Below, piece after piece: positions 1 to 8,718 of a DNA stretch of 64,000 bases. The notes under the pieces were generated by a model. It saw nothing but the letters and a program-made list of their open reading frames with translations. It did no database searches and had not been told where the DNA came from. This DNA comes from Serratia ureilytica (GTDB lineage: Bacteria; Pseudomonadota; Gammaproteobacteria; Enterobacterales; Enterobacteriaceae), in NCBI RefSeq assembly GCF_013375155.1, contig NZ_JABXOF010000007.1:1-64000 (forward strand). The letters run 5' to 3'. How positions within the stretch are numbered: position 1 is the first letter of the stretch; each line of letters starts with the position of its first letter. The translations under genes and the position numbers were made by a program.

Positions 1-76
1 TGGTGCCCGGACTCGGAATCGAACCAAGGACACGGGGATTTTCAATCCCCTGCTCTACCGACTGAGCTATCCGGGC
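1..76 (-). tRNA. pheV: tRNA-Phe (anticodon GAA)
   Basis: Read on the minus strand this is a complete 76-nt cloverleaf that begins GCCCGGATAGCTCAG and ends in an encoded CCA. The anticodon loop reads TTGAAAA, so the anticodon is GAA and the amino acid phenylalanine. The T-loop GGTTCGATTCC and the 7-bp acceptor stem are intact. From memory it matches E. coli tRNA-Phe closely. In E. coli pheV lies near speC, as here. tRNA-Phe genes are frequent integration sites, but the sequence beyond its 3' end is outside the window, so an island there cannot be judged. Confidence 0.98.
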
Positions 77-86
77 AACGGGGCGC

Positions 87-115
87 ATTAAACCGTATTG
101 GCCGGATGGCGTCAA
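87..115 (-). promoter_or_regulatory. Strong stable-RNA promoter of the tRNA-Phe gene
   Basis: On the minus strand TTGACG (-35, 110-115) is followed by a 17-bp spacer and TTTAAT (-10, 87-92), then a GC-rich discriminator GCGCCCC just before the tRNA. Near-consensus elements with a GC-rich discriminator are typical of stringently controlled tRNA and rRNA promoters, which ppGpp and DksA inhibit. dksA is also in this window. Confidence 0.85.
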
Positions 116-419
116 TCGCTTTCTGTCACAAAGCCGATCGGTTGCTCTATTTTCAGGCAGCGAACCCGAGGCGCTAGAGCCTGTGGCGATATCGGCACCC
201 AATAAATATGCATAAAAAACGTGTATTTATACCACTTTATCAATGTTGTTTTTCATGTTTATTGTTAAGTAACAATAAGTTATGCTTGCGTTAACGCAAG
301 CTCAACCCAGATGATTCTCGCTTGAACCTCGTAACGAATCATGCAATCATTGCGCAAATTTTAGCACTCTCCGTTCCCTGACGGTGTTCCCGCTTCTTAT
401 AAGTCAGAGGGTTATTGGC

Positions 420-536
420 ATGACTGGTTTTGTCGCTCAAGCGCTGTCGCGCACCAGACCTCTGACGCCGCCACCGTTCCGTCTTTGCTTGCTCCGAACG
501 CCATCCGTCCGAATACGCCTGCCGATCATGCGGTAA
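420..536 (+). CDS. Candidate 38-residue Arg/Pro-rich leader peptide upstream of speC
   Basis: ATG at 420 follows a good ribosome binding site, AGAGGG (406-411), with 8-nt spacing. The 38-codon frame has seven Arg and six Pro, including a Pro-Pro-Pro run at residues 17-19, a known cause of slow translation. GTCAGAGG (403-410), which contains the ribosome binding site, is exactly complementary to CCTCTGAC (459-466) inside the ORF, so an 8-bp stem could hide the start region. E. coli speF, the inducible paralog of speC, is controlled by the ornithine-sensing leader peptide SpeFL. This peptide does not resemble SpeFL in sequence. Function is inference; it may be a chance ORF. Confidence 0.3.
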   Translation: MTGFVAQALSRTRPLTPPPFRLCLLRTPSVRIRLPIMR

Positions 537-781
537 GGCCGCCTGATGCTCGCTGTTAGGCATGCGTAAAGCCAGCGCTGCGGCCCTGATTTTACTGATG
601 CCTGTCGGACGCTGCCAAGACCAGTTCCCCCGATAGCTGCCTGATGGTCCCCGATCATGAGGCGGTCACGCACGCCGCTTATGCTGCCGTGCCCGGGTAT
701 CGCTTTTACCGGGATAACCGCGTTATCTCATTACCGTGCCGGTGGCACACCCTCATCCTTCACCGTTTGAGAGTCAGCATG

Positions 782-2947
782 ATGAAAGAATTGAAAATCG
801 CAACCAGCGCCAGCCTGGTCGCCACCATTGAGACGCTGCGCCAGATCGTGCGCGTAGAGCAGACGGACTACACCGACGTGGCGGCAGTGGTGGTGTCGGT
901 CGCCGACGTGGATGCCGGCATTCTGGCGCGCTTGCAGGCGACGGGGTTCGATATTCCGACCTTCGTGGCGGTGGAAGGGGACGAGCATCTTTCCCCGGAT
1001 TATCTGCCGTTTGTCAGCGGGGTCTTTGCGCTACTGGCCGGCGCCAGCAAGCCATTCTACATGGCGCAGCTGGAGGCCGCTGCCGACGCCTACGAGCAGG
1101 CGCTGCTGCCGCCGTTCTTCAAAACGCTGAAGACCTACGTCGAGATGGAGAATTCGACCTTTGCGTGTCCAGGACATCAGGGCGGCGAGTTCTTCCGCAA
1201 GCACCCGGCCGGCCGGCAGTTTTTCGATTTCTACGGTGAAACTCTTTTCCGTTCCGACATGTGCAACGCCGACGTCAAGCTGGGCGATCTGCTGATCCAC
1301 GAAGGCTCGGCCAAGGATGCGCAAAAGCATGCGGCGCGGGTGTTCAACGCCGATAAAACCTACTTTGTGCTCAACGGCACCTCGGCGGCCAACAAGGTGG
1401 TGACCAACGCGCTGCTGACCCGTGGCGATCTGGTGCTGTTCGATCGCAACAACCACAAATCCAATCACCACGGGGCGCTGATCCAGGCCGGCGCCACGCC
1501 GGTGTATCTGGAAACCGCCCGCAACCCGTTCGGCTTTATCGGCGGCATCGATGCGCGCTGCTTCGACGAGCGCTACCTGCGCGAGCAGATCCGCGAGGTA
1601 GCGCCGGAGAAGGCCACGGCGGCGCGGCCGTTCCGGCTGGCGATCATTCAGCTTGGCACCTACGACGGCACGATTTACAACGCTCGCCAGGTGATCGACA
1701 CCATCGGCCACCTGTGCGATTACATCCTGTTCGACTCCGCCTGGGTGGGCTACGAAGGTTTTATCCCGATGCTGAAAGAGTGTTCGCCGCTGCTGCTGGA
1801 GCTGGACGAACACGATCCGGGCATCTTCGTCACCCAGTCGGTGCATAAACAGCAGGCGGGGTTCTCGCAGACCTCGCAGATCCATAAGAAAGACGACCAT
1901 ATCAAAGGGCAAAAGCGCCACTGCAACCACAAGCACCTGAACAACGCGTTCATGCTGCATGCGTCGACCAGCCCGTTCTATCCGCTGTTCGCCGCGCTGG
2001 ACGTCAACGCCAAGATGCACGCCGGCCCCGCCGGGCGCCGCATGTGGATGGACTGCGTCAAGCTGGGCATCGAGACGCGCAAACAGCTGCTCACGCGCTG
2101 CTCGCAGCTGAAGCCGTTTATTCCGCTGCGGGTGGCGGGCAAGGACTGGCAGGATTACGATACCGATCTGATCGCCAACGACGCGCGCTTCTTCACCTTC
2201 GTACCGGGGGAGACGTGGCACGGCTTCGAAGGTTACGCCCAGGATCAGTATTTGGTCGATCCGTGCAAGCTGCTGCTGACCACGCCGGGGATTGACGCCG
2301 CGACCGGCCAATACACCGAGTTCGGCGTGCCGGCCACCATTCTGGCCAACTTCCTGCGCGAGAACGGCATCGTGCCGGAGAAGTGCGATCTCAACTCGAT
2401 CCTGTTCCTGCTGACCCCGGCGGAGAACCCGGCCAAGATGGAACAGCTGGTGGAGATGCTGGCGCAGTTCGAACGCTATGTCGAAGAGGATGCGCCGCTG
2501 AGCGTGGTGCTGCCGACGGTGTACCGCAAGAACGAGCAGCGTTACCGCGGCTACAGCATTCGCCGGCTGTGCCAGGAGATGCACGATCTGTACGTCAGCT
2601 TTGACGTTAAGCAGCTGCAAAAGGAGATGTTCCGTCAGGATCATTTCCCGCCGGTGGTGATGAACCCGCAGGACGCCAACGTGGAGTTTATCCGCGACAA
2701 CGTCGAGCTGGTGCCGATCGGCCAGGCGGAAGGGCGCATCGCGGCGGAAGGGGCCCTGCCGTATCCGCCGGGCGTGCTGTGCGTGGTGCCGGGCGAAGTG
2801 TGGGGCGGCGCGGTGCAGCGCTACTTCCTGGCGCTCGAGGAGGGCATCAACCGCCTGCCGGGCTTCTCGCCGGAGCTGCAGGGGGTCTACATCGAGAAAA
2901 AAGATCACGGCTGGAAGCGCATCTTCGGCTATATGATCAAGCCATGA
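782..2947 (+). CDS. speC: Ornithine decarboxylase, biosynthetic (SpeC)
   Basis: PLP-dependent decarboxylase that turns ornithine into putrescine, the first step of polyamine synthesis. The 721-residue product matches E. coli SpeC along its length. It has an N-terminal response-regulator-like wing (residues 1-110), the STFACPGHQ segment, the PLP-lysine region SVHKQQAGFSQ, and the C-terminal PYPPGVLCVVPGE motif. Two in-frame ATGs occur at 779 and 782; 782 is preferred because GAGAG (769-773) is then 8 nt away. The open frame continues to 644, but that part shows no family similarity. It stands alone between tRNA-Phe and convergent mltC; E. coli has nupG between speC and mltC. speD and speE, 38 kb away, complete the pathway. 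Confidence 0.96.
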   Translation: MKELKIATSASLVATIETLRQIVRVEQTDYTDVAAVVVSVADVDAGILARLQATGFDIPTFVAVEGDEHLSPDYLPFVSGVFALLAGASKPFYMAQLEAAADAYEQALLPPFFKTLKTYVEMENSTFACPGHQGGEFFRKHPAGRQFFDFYGETLFRSDMCNADVKLGDLLIHEGSAKDAQKHAARVFNADKTYFVLNGTSAANKVVTNALLTRGDLVLFDRNNHKSNHHGALIQAGATPVYLETARNPFGFIGGIDARCFDERYLREQIREVAPEKATAARPFRLAIIQLGTYDGTIYNARQVIDTIGHLCDYILFDSAWVGYEGFIPMLKECSPLLLELDEHDPGIFVTQSVHKQQAGFSQTSQIHKKDDHIKGQKRHCNHKHLNNAFMLHASTSPFYPLFAALDVNAKMHAGPAGRRMWMDCVKLGIETRKQLLTRCSQLKPFIPLRVAGKDWQDYDTDLIANDARFFTFVPGETWHGFEGYAQDQYLVDPCKLLLTTPGIDAATGQYTEFGVPATILANFLRENGIVPEKCDLNSILFLLTPAENPAKMEQLVEMLAQFERYVEEDAPLSVVLPTVYRKNEQRYRGYSIRRLCQEMHDLYVSFDVKQLQKEMFRQDHFPPVVMNPQDANVEFIRDNVELVPIGQAEGRIAAEGALPYPPGVLCVVPGEVWGGAVQRYFLALEEGINRLPGFSPELQGVYIEKKDHGWKRIFGYMIKP

Positions 2948-2950
2948 AAA

Positions 2951-2974
2951 AAGGGCCGGTTCGCACCGGCCCTT
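2951..2974. terminator. Bidirectional hairpin terminator between speC and mltC
   Basis: AAGGGCCGGT-tcgc-ACCGGCCCTT is a perfect 10-bp stem. A-rich sequence on the left and pyrimidine-rich TCTTCT on the right let it serve the two convergent genes. Confidence 0.85.
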
Positions 2975-2995
2975 CTTCTATCCACGCGGGAAGCG

Positions 2996-4072
2996 CTACT
3001 TTCTGCGGTAGCTCTTCTGCGCGGTATTCACTTTCACCAGATAGCGGCGCGACTCGGCTGCCGGGTGCTTGGTGGTCAGCGTTTGGTACACGTCGCCCGG
3101 CTGCATGCCGTTGATGATGCCCACCGCGCGCGTTCTGTCGCTGGAGAACACCCGCAGCACGCTGCCGGCGCCGCCGTTGTAAGCGGTGATCACCGCATAG
3201 CGGCGCGAGGTCGGGTTCTGAATGCCGCCCAGGTAGTTGTTCTGCAGGATCGCCAGGTAGGCGGTGCCGGTATCGATGTTGTTCTCCGGATCGAACAGGT
3301 AGCTGCGGCTCGGGGTGCCCCATTTGCCGCGCATCTGGAACACATCCTTACCGGCGGTGTGCTGCACCACCTGCATCAGGCCCAGCGCGTCCGAACCGCT
3401 CACCGCATACGGGTTGAAGCTCGATTCGGTCTGCATGATAGCCAGGATCAGCGACTCGTCCACGCCATATTTTTCCGACGCCTTGCGCACCATCGGCAGA
3501 TATTTATGCGCACGTTTGTCCAGGTGGTTCGGCACCAGTTGGATGGTGACCGAGTAGATGACGTGCAGGCCGGAGGTGCGTTTTTGCAGCTTGGTTTGCA
3601 GCAGGTAATCGGCGAAGTGCGCCGCGCGCCATTCCCAGCGGATCGGCGCCCCTTTGTTATCCAGCACCTGGCCGTACAGGAACGGCTCTTTGCTGATCTG
3701 GATATCGTTGGCGTCGGAATAGAGGTCGATCGAACCCGGATCGTCACCCATCAGCAGCGTGCTGATGATCGCCTGGCGCAGGTGCGCGGCCGGATCGGTG
3801 GTGGCGATGGTCTCGACGGTGATGGCGCCGGTGTCGAAGTTGATGTGGCTGCGGGTTTGGTATTGGTCGGTGTACTTGACGTAGTCTTTCGGCCCGGCGA
3901 TCAGAACTTCGTTCAGACCCCAGATGTTCTCGATGTTGTGGGCGAATTGGCCCATCAGAATGTCGAAGCCGTTGGTGTCTTTGATCCAGGCTTCGTTGAT
4001 TTCTTCACTTTTTTTGCCGGAACAGGAGATCAGCAAAGGCGCTATTACGAGCAAAGCTAAAATTTTCTTCAT
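2996..4072 (-). CDS. mltC: Membrane-bound lytic murein transglycosylase C
   Basis: Outer-membrane lipoprotein that cleaves the glycan strands of peptidoglycan. The 358-residue product begins with a lipoprotein signal peptide ending in the lipobox LISC (Cys17). Residues 40-190 form the MltC N-terminal domain. Residues 195-350 form an SLT/lysozyme-like domain with the catalytic-glutamate segment MQTESSFNP, then [10 protein letters not shown] and [15 protein letters not shown]. Length matches E. coli MltC (about 359). It is downstream of yggX and mutY on the same strand with a 63-bp gap, the same order as in E. coli, so co-transcription is likely. Confidence 0.96.
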   Translation of the reverse strand: MKKILALLVIAPLLISCSGKKSEEINEAWIKDTNGFDILMGQFAHNIENIWGLNEVLIAGPKDYVKYTDQYQTRSHINFDTGAITVETIATTDPAAHLRQAIISTLLMGDDPGSIDLYSDANDIQISKEPFLYGQVLDNKGAPIRWEWRAAHFADYLLQTKLQKRTSGLHVIYSVTIQLVPNHLDKRAHKYLPMVRKASEKYGVDESLILAIMQTESSFNPYAVSGSDALGLMQVVQHTAGKDVFQMRGKWGTPSRSYLFDPENNIDTGTAYLAILQNNYLGGIQNPTSRRYAVITAYNGGAGSVLRVFSSDRTRAVGIINGMQPGDVYQTLTTKHPAAESRRYLVKVNTAQKSYRRK

Positions 4073-4135
4073 CTTAAAGCCGTTTGGAAGAAGTATAAGA
4101 GGATTGAAGCGGGCCAGCGCCTGGCCCCAACAGCG

Positions 4136-4408
4136 TTATTCGCTCGGCGGCGTATAGCCTTCGATGTGCACGTCGTGCCCTTCGAACAGGAATTTGATCA
4201 TTTCCTCTTCCAGCAGTTTGCGGTCATCCACGTTCATCATGTTCAGCTTCTTCTCGTTGATCAGCATGGTCTGCTTCTTCATCCACTCGCCCCAGGCTTC
4301 CTTGGAGATCTCGTTGTAGATGCGTTTGCCGACGTCGCCGGGATAAAGCTGGAAGTCCTGGCCTTCGGCGTCGCGTTGAAGGAAAGTACAAAAAATGGTG
4401 CGGCTCAT
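4136..4408 (-). CDS. yggX: Iron-trafficking / oxidative-damage protection protein YggX
   Basis: Small cytoplasmic protein linked to Fe(II) trafficking and protection of iron-sulfur enzymes from oxidation. The 90 residues begin [16 protein letters not shown], carrying the conserved Cys7, and match E. coli YggX throughout. Its ATG overlaps the mutY stop by 4 nt, indicating translational coupling. The pairing is apt because MutY carries a [4Fe-4S] cluster. Confidence 0.96.
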   Translation of the reverse strand: MSRTIFCTFLQRDAEGQDFQLYPGDVGKRIYNEISKEAWGEWMKKQTMLINEKKLNMMNVDDRKLLEEEMIKFLFEGHDVHIEGYTPPSE

Positions 4409-5505
4409 GCTAATTCCTCATCGATGGCGCTATCGCCATATAAGTTTTGTTGGATCGGGGGCTGCTTCGCCAGCTGTTGCAACAGGCGGTCCACCGGCGC
4501 TGCCAGCCCGACCGACGGCGGCTGCGCTAAGTTATACCAGAGACCCGCGCCCTCATCCATGCCGCTGCCCGCCGCGTCGAGCGACAGCCACATCGGCACG
4601 ATATCGAGATGGAAATGGCTGAACGTGTGGCGAAACGCGGTCAGCTGTTCCAGGCGCTTGCCTTTCAGACCGCGCTGCTGCAGCCAGAGTTCCAAATCCA
4701 CGCGCGCGCTGAACTGCGGGAAGCAGAACAGGCCGCCCCACAGGCCTACCGCCGGGCGCTGCTCCAGCCACACGCGGTCGCCGTGCTGCAGCAATAAGAA
4801 GTAGGCGGTTTTTTCCGGCAGGGTCTGCTTGGGCTTCTTGCCGGGGTAGTTGGCCCAGCTGTGGTTGGCGTAAGACAGGCAGCCGACGTTGAGCGGGCAG
4901 AGTTCACACTTGGGCTTGGAGCGGGTGCAGACCATGGCGCCCAGATCCATCATCGCCTGGTTGAACTGGCCGACGCCCTGGGCCGGGGTGACTTCTTCGC
5001 TGATTTTCCACAGCCGATTTTCGACCTCTTTTTTGCCCGGCCAGCCTTCCACCGCGTAGCAGCGAGCCAGCACGCGCTTCACGTTGCCGTCGAGGATCGG
5101 ATAGTGTTGGCCCAGCGCCAACGACAGCACCGCGCCGGCGGTGGAACGGCCGACGCCCGGTAAATCGGCGATTTCTGCGAAGGTTGTCGGGAACTCGCCG
5201 CCGTGCTGTGCGACAATGGTCTGCGCCGCTTTGTGCAGGTTGCGGGCGCGGGCGTAATAGCCGAGGCCGGTCCACAGATGCAGCACTTCGTCCAGCGGGG
5301 CCTCCGCCAGCGCGCGCACGTTGGGAAAACGGGCCATAAAGCGCTGAAAATAAGGAATGACGGTGGCAACCTGGGTCTGTTGCAACATCACTTCGGAGAG
5401 CCATACTTGATAGGCGGTTTTCTCCAGCTGCCATGGCAGGGTTTTGCGGCCGTAGCGCTGGTACCAGTCAAGCACCACCTGTGCGAATTGTTGTGCTTGC
5501 ATCAT
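4405..5505 (-). CDS. mutY: A/G-specific adenine DNA glycosylase MutY
   Basis: Removes adenine mispaired with 8-oxoguanine or guanine, preventing G:C to T:A changes. The 366-residue protein shows the catalytic glutamate in [10 protein letters not shown] (near residue 38), the helix-hairpin-helix [11 protein letters not shown] followed by the catalytic aspartate in ILDGNVKRV, and the cluster-binding pattern C-x6-C-x2-C-x5-C (about 190-208). The C-terminal third (about 225-350) is the NUDIX-like 8-oxoG recognition domain. It is first in the mutY-yggX-mltC unit and divergent from trmB. Two methionines stand at the start; the second would give 365 residues. Confidence 0.97.
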   Translation of the reverse strand: MMQAQQFAQVVLDWYQRYGRKTLPWQLEKTAYQVWLSEVMLQQTQVATVIPYFQRFMARFPNVRALAEAPLDEVLHLWTGLGYYARARNLHKAAQTIVAQHGGEFPTTFAEIADLPGVGRSTAGAVLSLALGQHYPILDGNVKRVLARCYAVEGWPGKKEVENRLWKISEEVTPAQGVGQFNQAMMDLGAMVCTRSKPKCELCPLNVGCLSYANHSWANYPGKKPKQTLPEKTAYFLLLQHGDRVWLEQRPAVGLWGGLFCFPQFSARVDLELWLQQRGLKGKRLEQLTAFRHTFSHFHLDIVPMWLSLDAAGSGMDEGAGLWYNLAQPPSVGLAAPVDRLLQQLAKQPPIQQNLYGDSAIDEELA

Positions 5506-5680
5506 GAAGAGTCGTTATCCGGCAGAAAATGAAGCGAGATTGCAGCATAGAGTCATGATGCTGTAAACCGGAACTTTCCGACGCCGCACGGCGGGTACAG
5601 AAGATGAACACTTGCTAAACCAATGTATCTTTGCATAATGCGCGTTTCCCTAATTGGCAGCCAAACAGACAGAAAGCACT

Positions 5681-6400
5681 ATGATTAATGACGTCATCTC
5701 CCCGGAATTTGATGAGAACGGCCGCGCGATGCGCCGTATCCGCAGTTTTGTCCGCCGCCAGGGGCGGCTGACCAAAGGCCAGCAGCACGCGCTGGAGAAC
5801 TATTGGCCGGTGATGGGCGTGGAGTATCAAGCTGACGCTGTCGATCTCGCCGCGCTGTTCGGCCGCGAAGCGCCGACGGTGCTGGAGATCGGTTTTGGCA
5901 TGGGCGCCTCGCTGGTGACCATGGCGGGCAACAACCCGCAGCAGAACTTTTTAGGGATCGAAGTACACTCGCCGGGCGTGGGCGCCTGCCTGGCCGACGC
6001 CCATGAGGCGAAGCTGAGCAACCTGCGCGTAATGTGCCACGATGCGGTTGAAGTGCTGGAAAACATGATCCCGGACGGCTCGCTGGACATGGTGCAGCTG
6101 TTCTTCCCCGATCCGTGGCACAAGGCGCGCCACAACAAGCGCCGCATCGTGCAAACGCCGTTTGTCGAACTGGTGCTGCGCAAGCTGAAGACCGGCGGCG
6201 TCTTCCACATGGCCACCGATTGGCAACCTTATGCGGAACATATGTTAGAGGTTATGAACGGGGTCGCAGGCTACCGTAATCTTTCCAGCGATAATGATTA
6301 TGTGCCGCGTCCGGATTCGCGCCCACTGACGAAATTTGAATTACGCGGCCAGCGCCTGGGACATGGCGTTTGGGACTTGATGTTTGAGAGGAAAGAATAA
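5681..6400 (+). CDS. trmB: tRNA (guanine-46-N7)-methyltransferase TrmB
   Basis: SAM-dependent methyltransferase that makes m7G46 in the variable loop of tRNAs. The 239-residue product starts [14 protein letters not shown], which aligns with E. coli TrmB, so the ATG at 5681 is chosen over an in-frame ATG at 5654. The SAM-binding motif is [11 protein letters not shown] (about 70-80), followed by [10 protein letters not shown] and the signature [16 protein letters not shown]. Its stop overlaps the yggL ATG by 1 nt. Confidence 0.97.
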   Translation: MINDVISPEFDENGRAMRRIRSFVRRQGRLTKGQQHALENYWPVMGVEYQADAVDLAALFGREAPTVLEIGFGMGASLVTMAGNNPQQNFLGIEVHSPGVGACLADAHEAKLSNLRVMCHDAVEVLENMIPDGSLDMVQLFFPDPWHKARHNKRRIVQTPFVELVLRKLKTGGVFHMATDWQPYAEHMLEVMNGVAGYRNLSSDNDYVPRPDSRPLTKFELRGQRLGHGVWDLMFERKE

Positions 6401-6726
6401 TGGCTAAGAACCGCAGTCGTCGTTTACGTAAAAAGTTGCACATTGAAGAATTTCAGGAGTTGGGTTTCTCCGTAGCCTGGCGCTTCGCCGAAGGCACGTC
6501 GGTGGAAGATATCGACAGCACGCTGGATACCTTCATCGATGAAGTGATCGAGCCGAACGGTCTGGCGTTTGACGGCAGCGGCTACCTGCAGTGGGAAGGT
6601 TTGATCTGCCTGCAGAAGATCGGCCACTGCACCGACGAGCATCGCGAACTGGTGAAAAACTGGCTGGAAGCGCGCAAACTGACCGACGTTAAGGTCAGCG
6701 ATCTGTTCGATATCTGGTGGGATTGA
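6400..6726 (+). CDS. yggL: YggL family protein (DUF469)
   Basis: 108-residue soluble protein matching E. coli YggL, a small family linked to the ribosome but without an agreed biochemical role. It begins with a basic stretch ([20 protein letters not shown]) and ends in the family's acidic, Trp-rich tail (SDLFDIWWD). It is translationally coupled to trmB. In E. coli the same pair is followed by yggN; here a glutaminase gene lies between. Confidence 0.93.
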   Translation: MAKNRSRRLRKKLHIEEFQELGFSVAWRFAEGTSVEDIDSTLDTFIDEVIEPNGLAFDGSGYLQWEGLICLQKIGHCTDEHRELVKNWLEARKLTDVKVSDLFDIWWD

Positions 6727-6741
6727 TCGCGCTTGCCCGAT

Positions 6742-6765
6742 GAGCGCGGCTTCGCGCCGCTTATT
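6742..6765 (+). terminator. Possible terminator hairpin after yggL
   Basis: GCGGC-ttcgc-GCCGC followed by TTATTT directly after the yggL stop. The stem is short and the T tract interrupted. Confidence 0.45.
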
Positions 6766-6773
6766 TCCCCCTA

Positions 6774-6887
6774 AATAATTGGATTCGCATCACGGCGGCA
6801 AGAGGGTGAGTCCCCAGGAGCTTACTTCAGTAAGTGACTGGGGTGAGCGCTCGCAGCCAACACAGATGCGGATTCAAGTATGACGGG
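6774..6887 (+). repeat. ERIC element (enterobacterial repetitive intergenic consensus), copy 1
   Basis: About 114 bp of imperfect palindrome between yggL and the glutaminase gene. The core 6819-6844 pairs CCCCAGGAGCTTACT with AGTAAGTGACTGGGG. The right half carries AGTAAGTGACTGGGGTGAGCG, essentially the ERIC2 consensus; the left half carries the ERIC1 sequence. Outer ends TTGGATTCGCATC (6779-6791) and GATGCGGATTCAA (6866-6878) are near-perfect inverted repeats. When transcribed such elements fold into long hairpins that can change stability of the flanking mRNA. Confidence 0.92.
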
Positions 6888-6941
6888 GATGGATTTAAGG
6901 TGCCTTAACGGCGCCTTTGTTTTGCCCGGAGTGTGACCGAG

Positions 6942-7865
6942 GTGGTAACAACATTGGATAACGCGTTGCTGGAAGAGATCCTGCAACAGGTGCGCCCGCT
7001 GATTGGCCAGGGAAAAGTGGCCGACTACATCCCGGCGTTGGCGGAAGTGCCCGCCGATCGGCTGGCGATCGCCGTGTGTACGGTGGATGGCGAACTGTTC
7101 CAGGCCGGCGACGCCGCGGAGCGCTTCTCCATCCAGTCGATCTCCAAAGTGCTGAGCCTGACGCTGGCGCTGACGCGCTATCAGGAGCATGAGATCTGGC
7201 GGCGCGTCGGCAAAGAGCCTTCCGGCCTGCCGTTCAATTCGCTGCTGCAGCTGGAGATGGAGCAGGGCAAACCGCGCAATCCGTTTATCAACCCCGGCGC
7301 GCTGGTGGTGTGCGACATGCTGCAAACCCGGCTCAGCGCCCCCAAACAGCGTATGCTGGAGGTGGTGCGTCAGTTGGCCGGTGAAGACGACCTGGCCTAT
7401 GATCTGCGGGTGGCGCGCTCCGAGTTCGAACACTCCGATCGCAATGCGGCCATCGCCTATCTAATGAAATCGTTCGGCAACTTCGAAAACGACGTCATCA
7501 CCGTGCTGCAAACCTATTTCCACTACTGCGCGCTGCGCATGAGCTGCGTGGAGCTGGCGCGCAGCTTCGTCTATCTGGCCAATCACGGCCGCGATCTCAA
7601 CGGCGAGACGGTGATCAGCCCGCTGCAGGCCCGGCAGATCAACGCCCTGATGATGACCAGCGGCATGTACGACGGCGCCGGCGAATTCGCCTATCGGGTG
7701 GGGATGCCGGGCAAGTCCGGCGTGGGCGGCGGCATCGTGGCCATTGTGCCGGGCGAGCTGTCGATCGTCGTCTGGTCGCCGGAGCTGGATGCTTCCGGCA
7801 ACTCGCTGGCGGGAACTGCGGCGCTGGAACTGTTGTCTCAACGTATCGGTCGTTCGATTTTTTAA
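6942..7865 (+). CDS. glsA: Glutaminase (serine-dependent beta-lactamase fold; GlsB/YneH type)
   Basis: Hydrolyses glutamine to glutamate and ammonia in the cytoplasm. With the GTG start at 6942 the protein has 307 residues and aligns with E. coli YneH/GlsB. The catalytic Ser66-x-x-Lys69 pair lies in [37 protein letters not shown] and [15 protein letters not shown] are family motifs. An upstream in-frame GTG at 6933 is only 1 nt from GGAG (6928-6931), whereas 6942 is 10 nt away. It sits between yggL and yggN, unlike in E. coli where yneH is elsewhere. Gene name by family convention. Confidence 0.93.
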   Translation: MVTTLDNALLEEILQQVRPLIGQGKVADYIPALAEVPADRLAIAVCTVDGELFQAGDAAERFSIQSISKVLSLTLALTRYQEHEIWRRVGKEPSGLPFNSLLQLEMEQGKPRNPFINPGALVVCDMLQTRLSAPKQRMLEVVRQLAGEDDLAYDLRVARSEFEHSDRNAAIAYLMKSFGNFENDVITVLQTYFHYCALRMSCVELARSFVYLANHGRDLNGETVISPLQARQINALMMTSGMYDGAGEFAYRVGMPGKSGVGGGIVAIVPGELSIVVWSPELDASGNSLAGTAALELLSQRIGRSIF

Positions 7866-7895
7866 TCCCAATCTGGATGGGAGTCAGGAGAAGCT

Positions 7896-8618
7896 ATGTT
7901 GAAGAAAACCGGGTTAGCCTTACTGCTGCTGGCGGCGACTGCCGCGCAGGCCCACGCCGAGTACCAGTGCAGCGTTAAACCCCAGGACGATGTGATCATC
8001 AGCCCGCAGAGCGTGCAGGTGAAAGGCGCCAGCGGCGACCTGCAAATTTCGCCGGATGGTGACGTGATCCGCAACGGTCAGGCGCTGAGCCTGAGCGACA
8101 GCCAGCGGCAGAAAGCCTTCAGTTACCAGAGCGCGCTGCGCAAGCAGCTGCCGTGGATCGACGACGGCGCGCAGAAACACCTGGAGAAAGCCCGCGCAGC
8201 GCTGGATAAGGTGATCGTCAAAGAGCTGGGCAGCAACAGCAACGTGCGCAACCGGCTGACCACCCTGAATGGCCAGCTGAAACAGCAGATGAACCGCATC
8301 ATCGAGCACCGCAGCGACGGCCTGACCTTCCACCACAAGGCGATTGACCAAGTGGAACAGGATGGCCGCAACATCGTGCAGCAGAGCATGGGCGGCGTGC
8401 TGCAGGACAGCCTGAACGAGATGGGCGTCAAACAGGCTGCCAACAGCGGCGGCAATCCGCTGCAGGCGATCATGGGCAACCTGGGCGGCTTGCAGAAGGC
8501 GATCCAGAACGAGTGGAACAACCAGGAGCAGGACTTCCAGAACTTCGGTCGCGACGTTTGCAACCGCGTCACCGCACTGGAAACCCAGCGCAAGGATCTG
8601 CTGAAGGCGTTGAAGTGA
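7896..8618 (+). CDS. yggN: Exported YggN family protein (DUF2884)
   Basis: 240-residue protein with a clear Sec signal peptide (cleavage after AQAHA, near residue 21), so probably periplasmic. The mature part is hydrophilic, with predicted helices rich in Gln and Asn and two cysteines (near residues 25 and 222) that could form a disulfide. It matches E. coli YggN, whose function is unknown. AGGAG lies 8-12 nt before the ATG. It follows the glutaminase gene by 30 bp and may be co-transcribed. Confidence 0.9.
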   Translation: MLKKTGLALLLLAATAAQAHAEYQCSVKPQDDVIISPQSVQVKGASGDLQISPDGDVIRNGQALSLSDSQRQKAFSYQSALRKQLPWIDDGAQKHLEKARAALDKVIVKELGSNSNVRNRLTTLNGQLKQQMNRIIEHRSDGLTFHHKAIDQVEQDGRNIVQQSMGGVLQDSLNEMGVKQAANSGGNPLQAIMGNLGGLQKAIQNEWNNQEQDFQNFGRDVCNRVTALETQRKDLLKALK

Positions 8619-8718
8619 TTCAAGAACCTTCTCGGCAGTATGTTTTTTGACCTTCTTAAGCTTATCTGACAGACTGGTCAAACTACGTACAGATTTATGG
8701 ATGTTTACGGAGGACGCT

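Larger units (their letters stand above)
77..781. other. 700-bp gap between tRNA-Phe and speC: structured, AT-rich then GC-rich leader
   Basis: No conserved protein gene was recognised. The left edge holds the tRNA promoter. About 200-300 is AT-rich and holds two symmetric elements: ATTGTTA-AG-TAACAAT at 261-276 and the perfect 18-bp palindrome GCTTGCGTTAACGCAAGC at 284-301. ATGATTC (311-317) and GAATCAT (336-342) form a further inverted repeat. A candidate leader ORF lies at 420-536. The rest (540-780) has only short ATG ORFs (562-636, 657-770) without convincing start signals. The speC promoter probably lies in the AT-rich part, giving a leader of several hundred bases. Confidence 0.6.

Noticed and set aside
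208..294. 28-codon ORF in the AT-rich part upstream of speC
   Set aside because: No ribosome binding site; its stop lies in a palindrome; probably chance.
284..301. PurR operator reading of the 18-bp palindrome
   Set aside because: PurR sites have arms in the order ACGCAA...TTGCGT around a central CG; here the order is reversed, so it is left unassigned.
657..770. 37-codon ORF ending 11 bp before speC
   Set aside because: No convincing ribosome binding site; composition consistent with random GC-rich sequence.
1031..2908. 625-codon minus-strand frame within speC
   Set aside because: Shadow of speC, which matches the decarboxylase family along its whole length.
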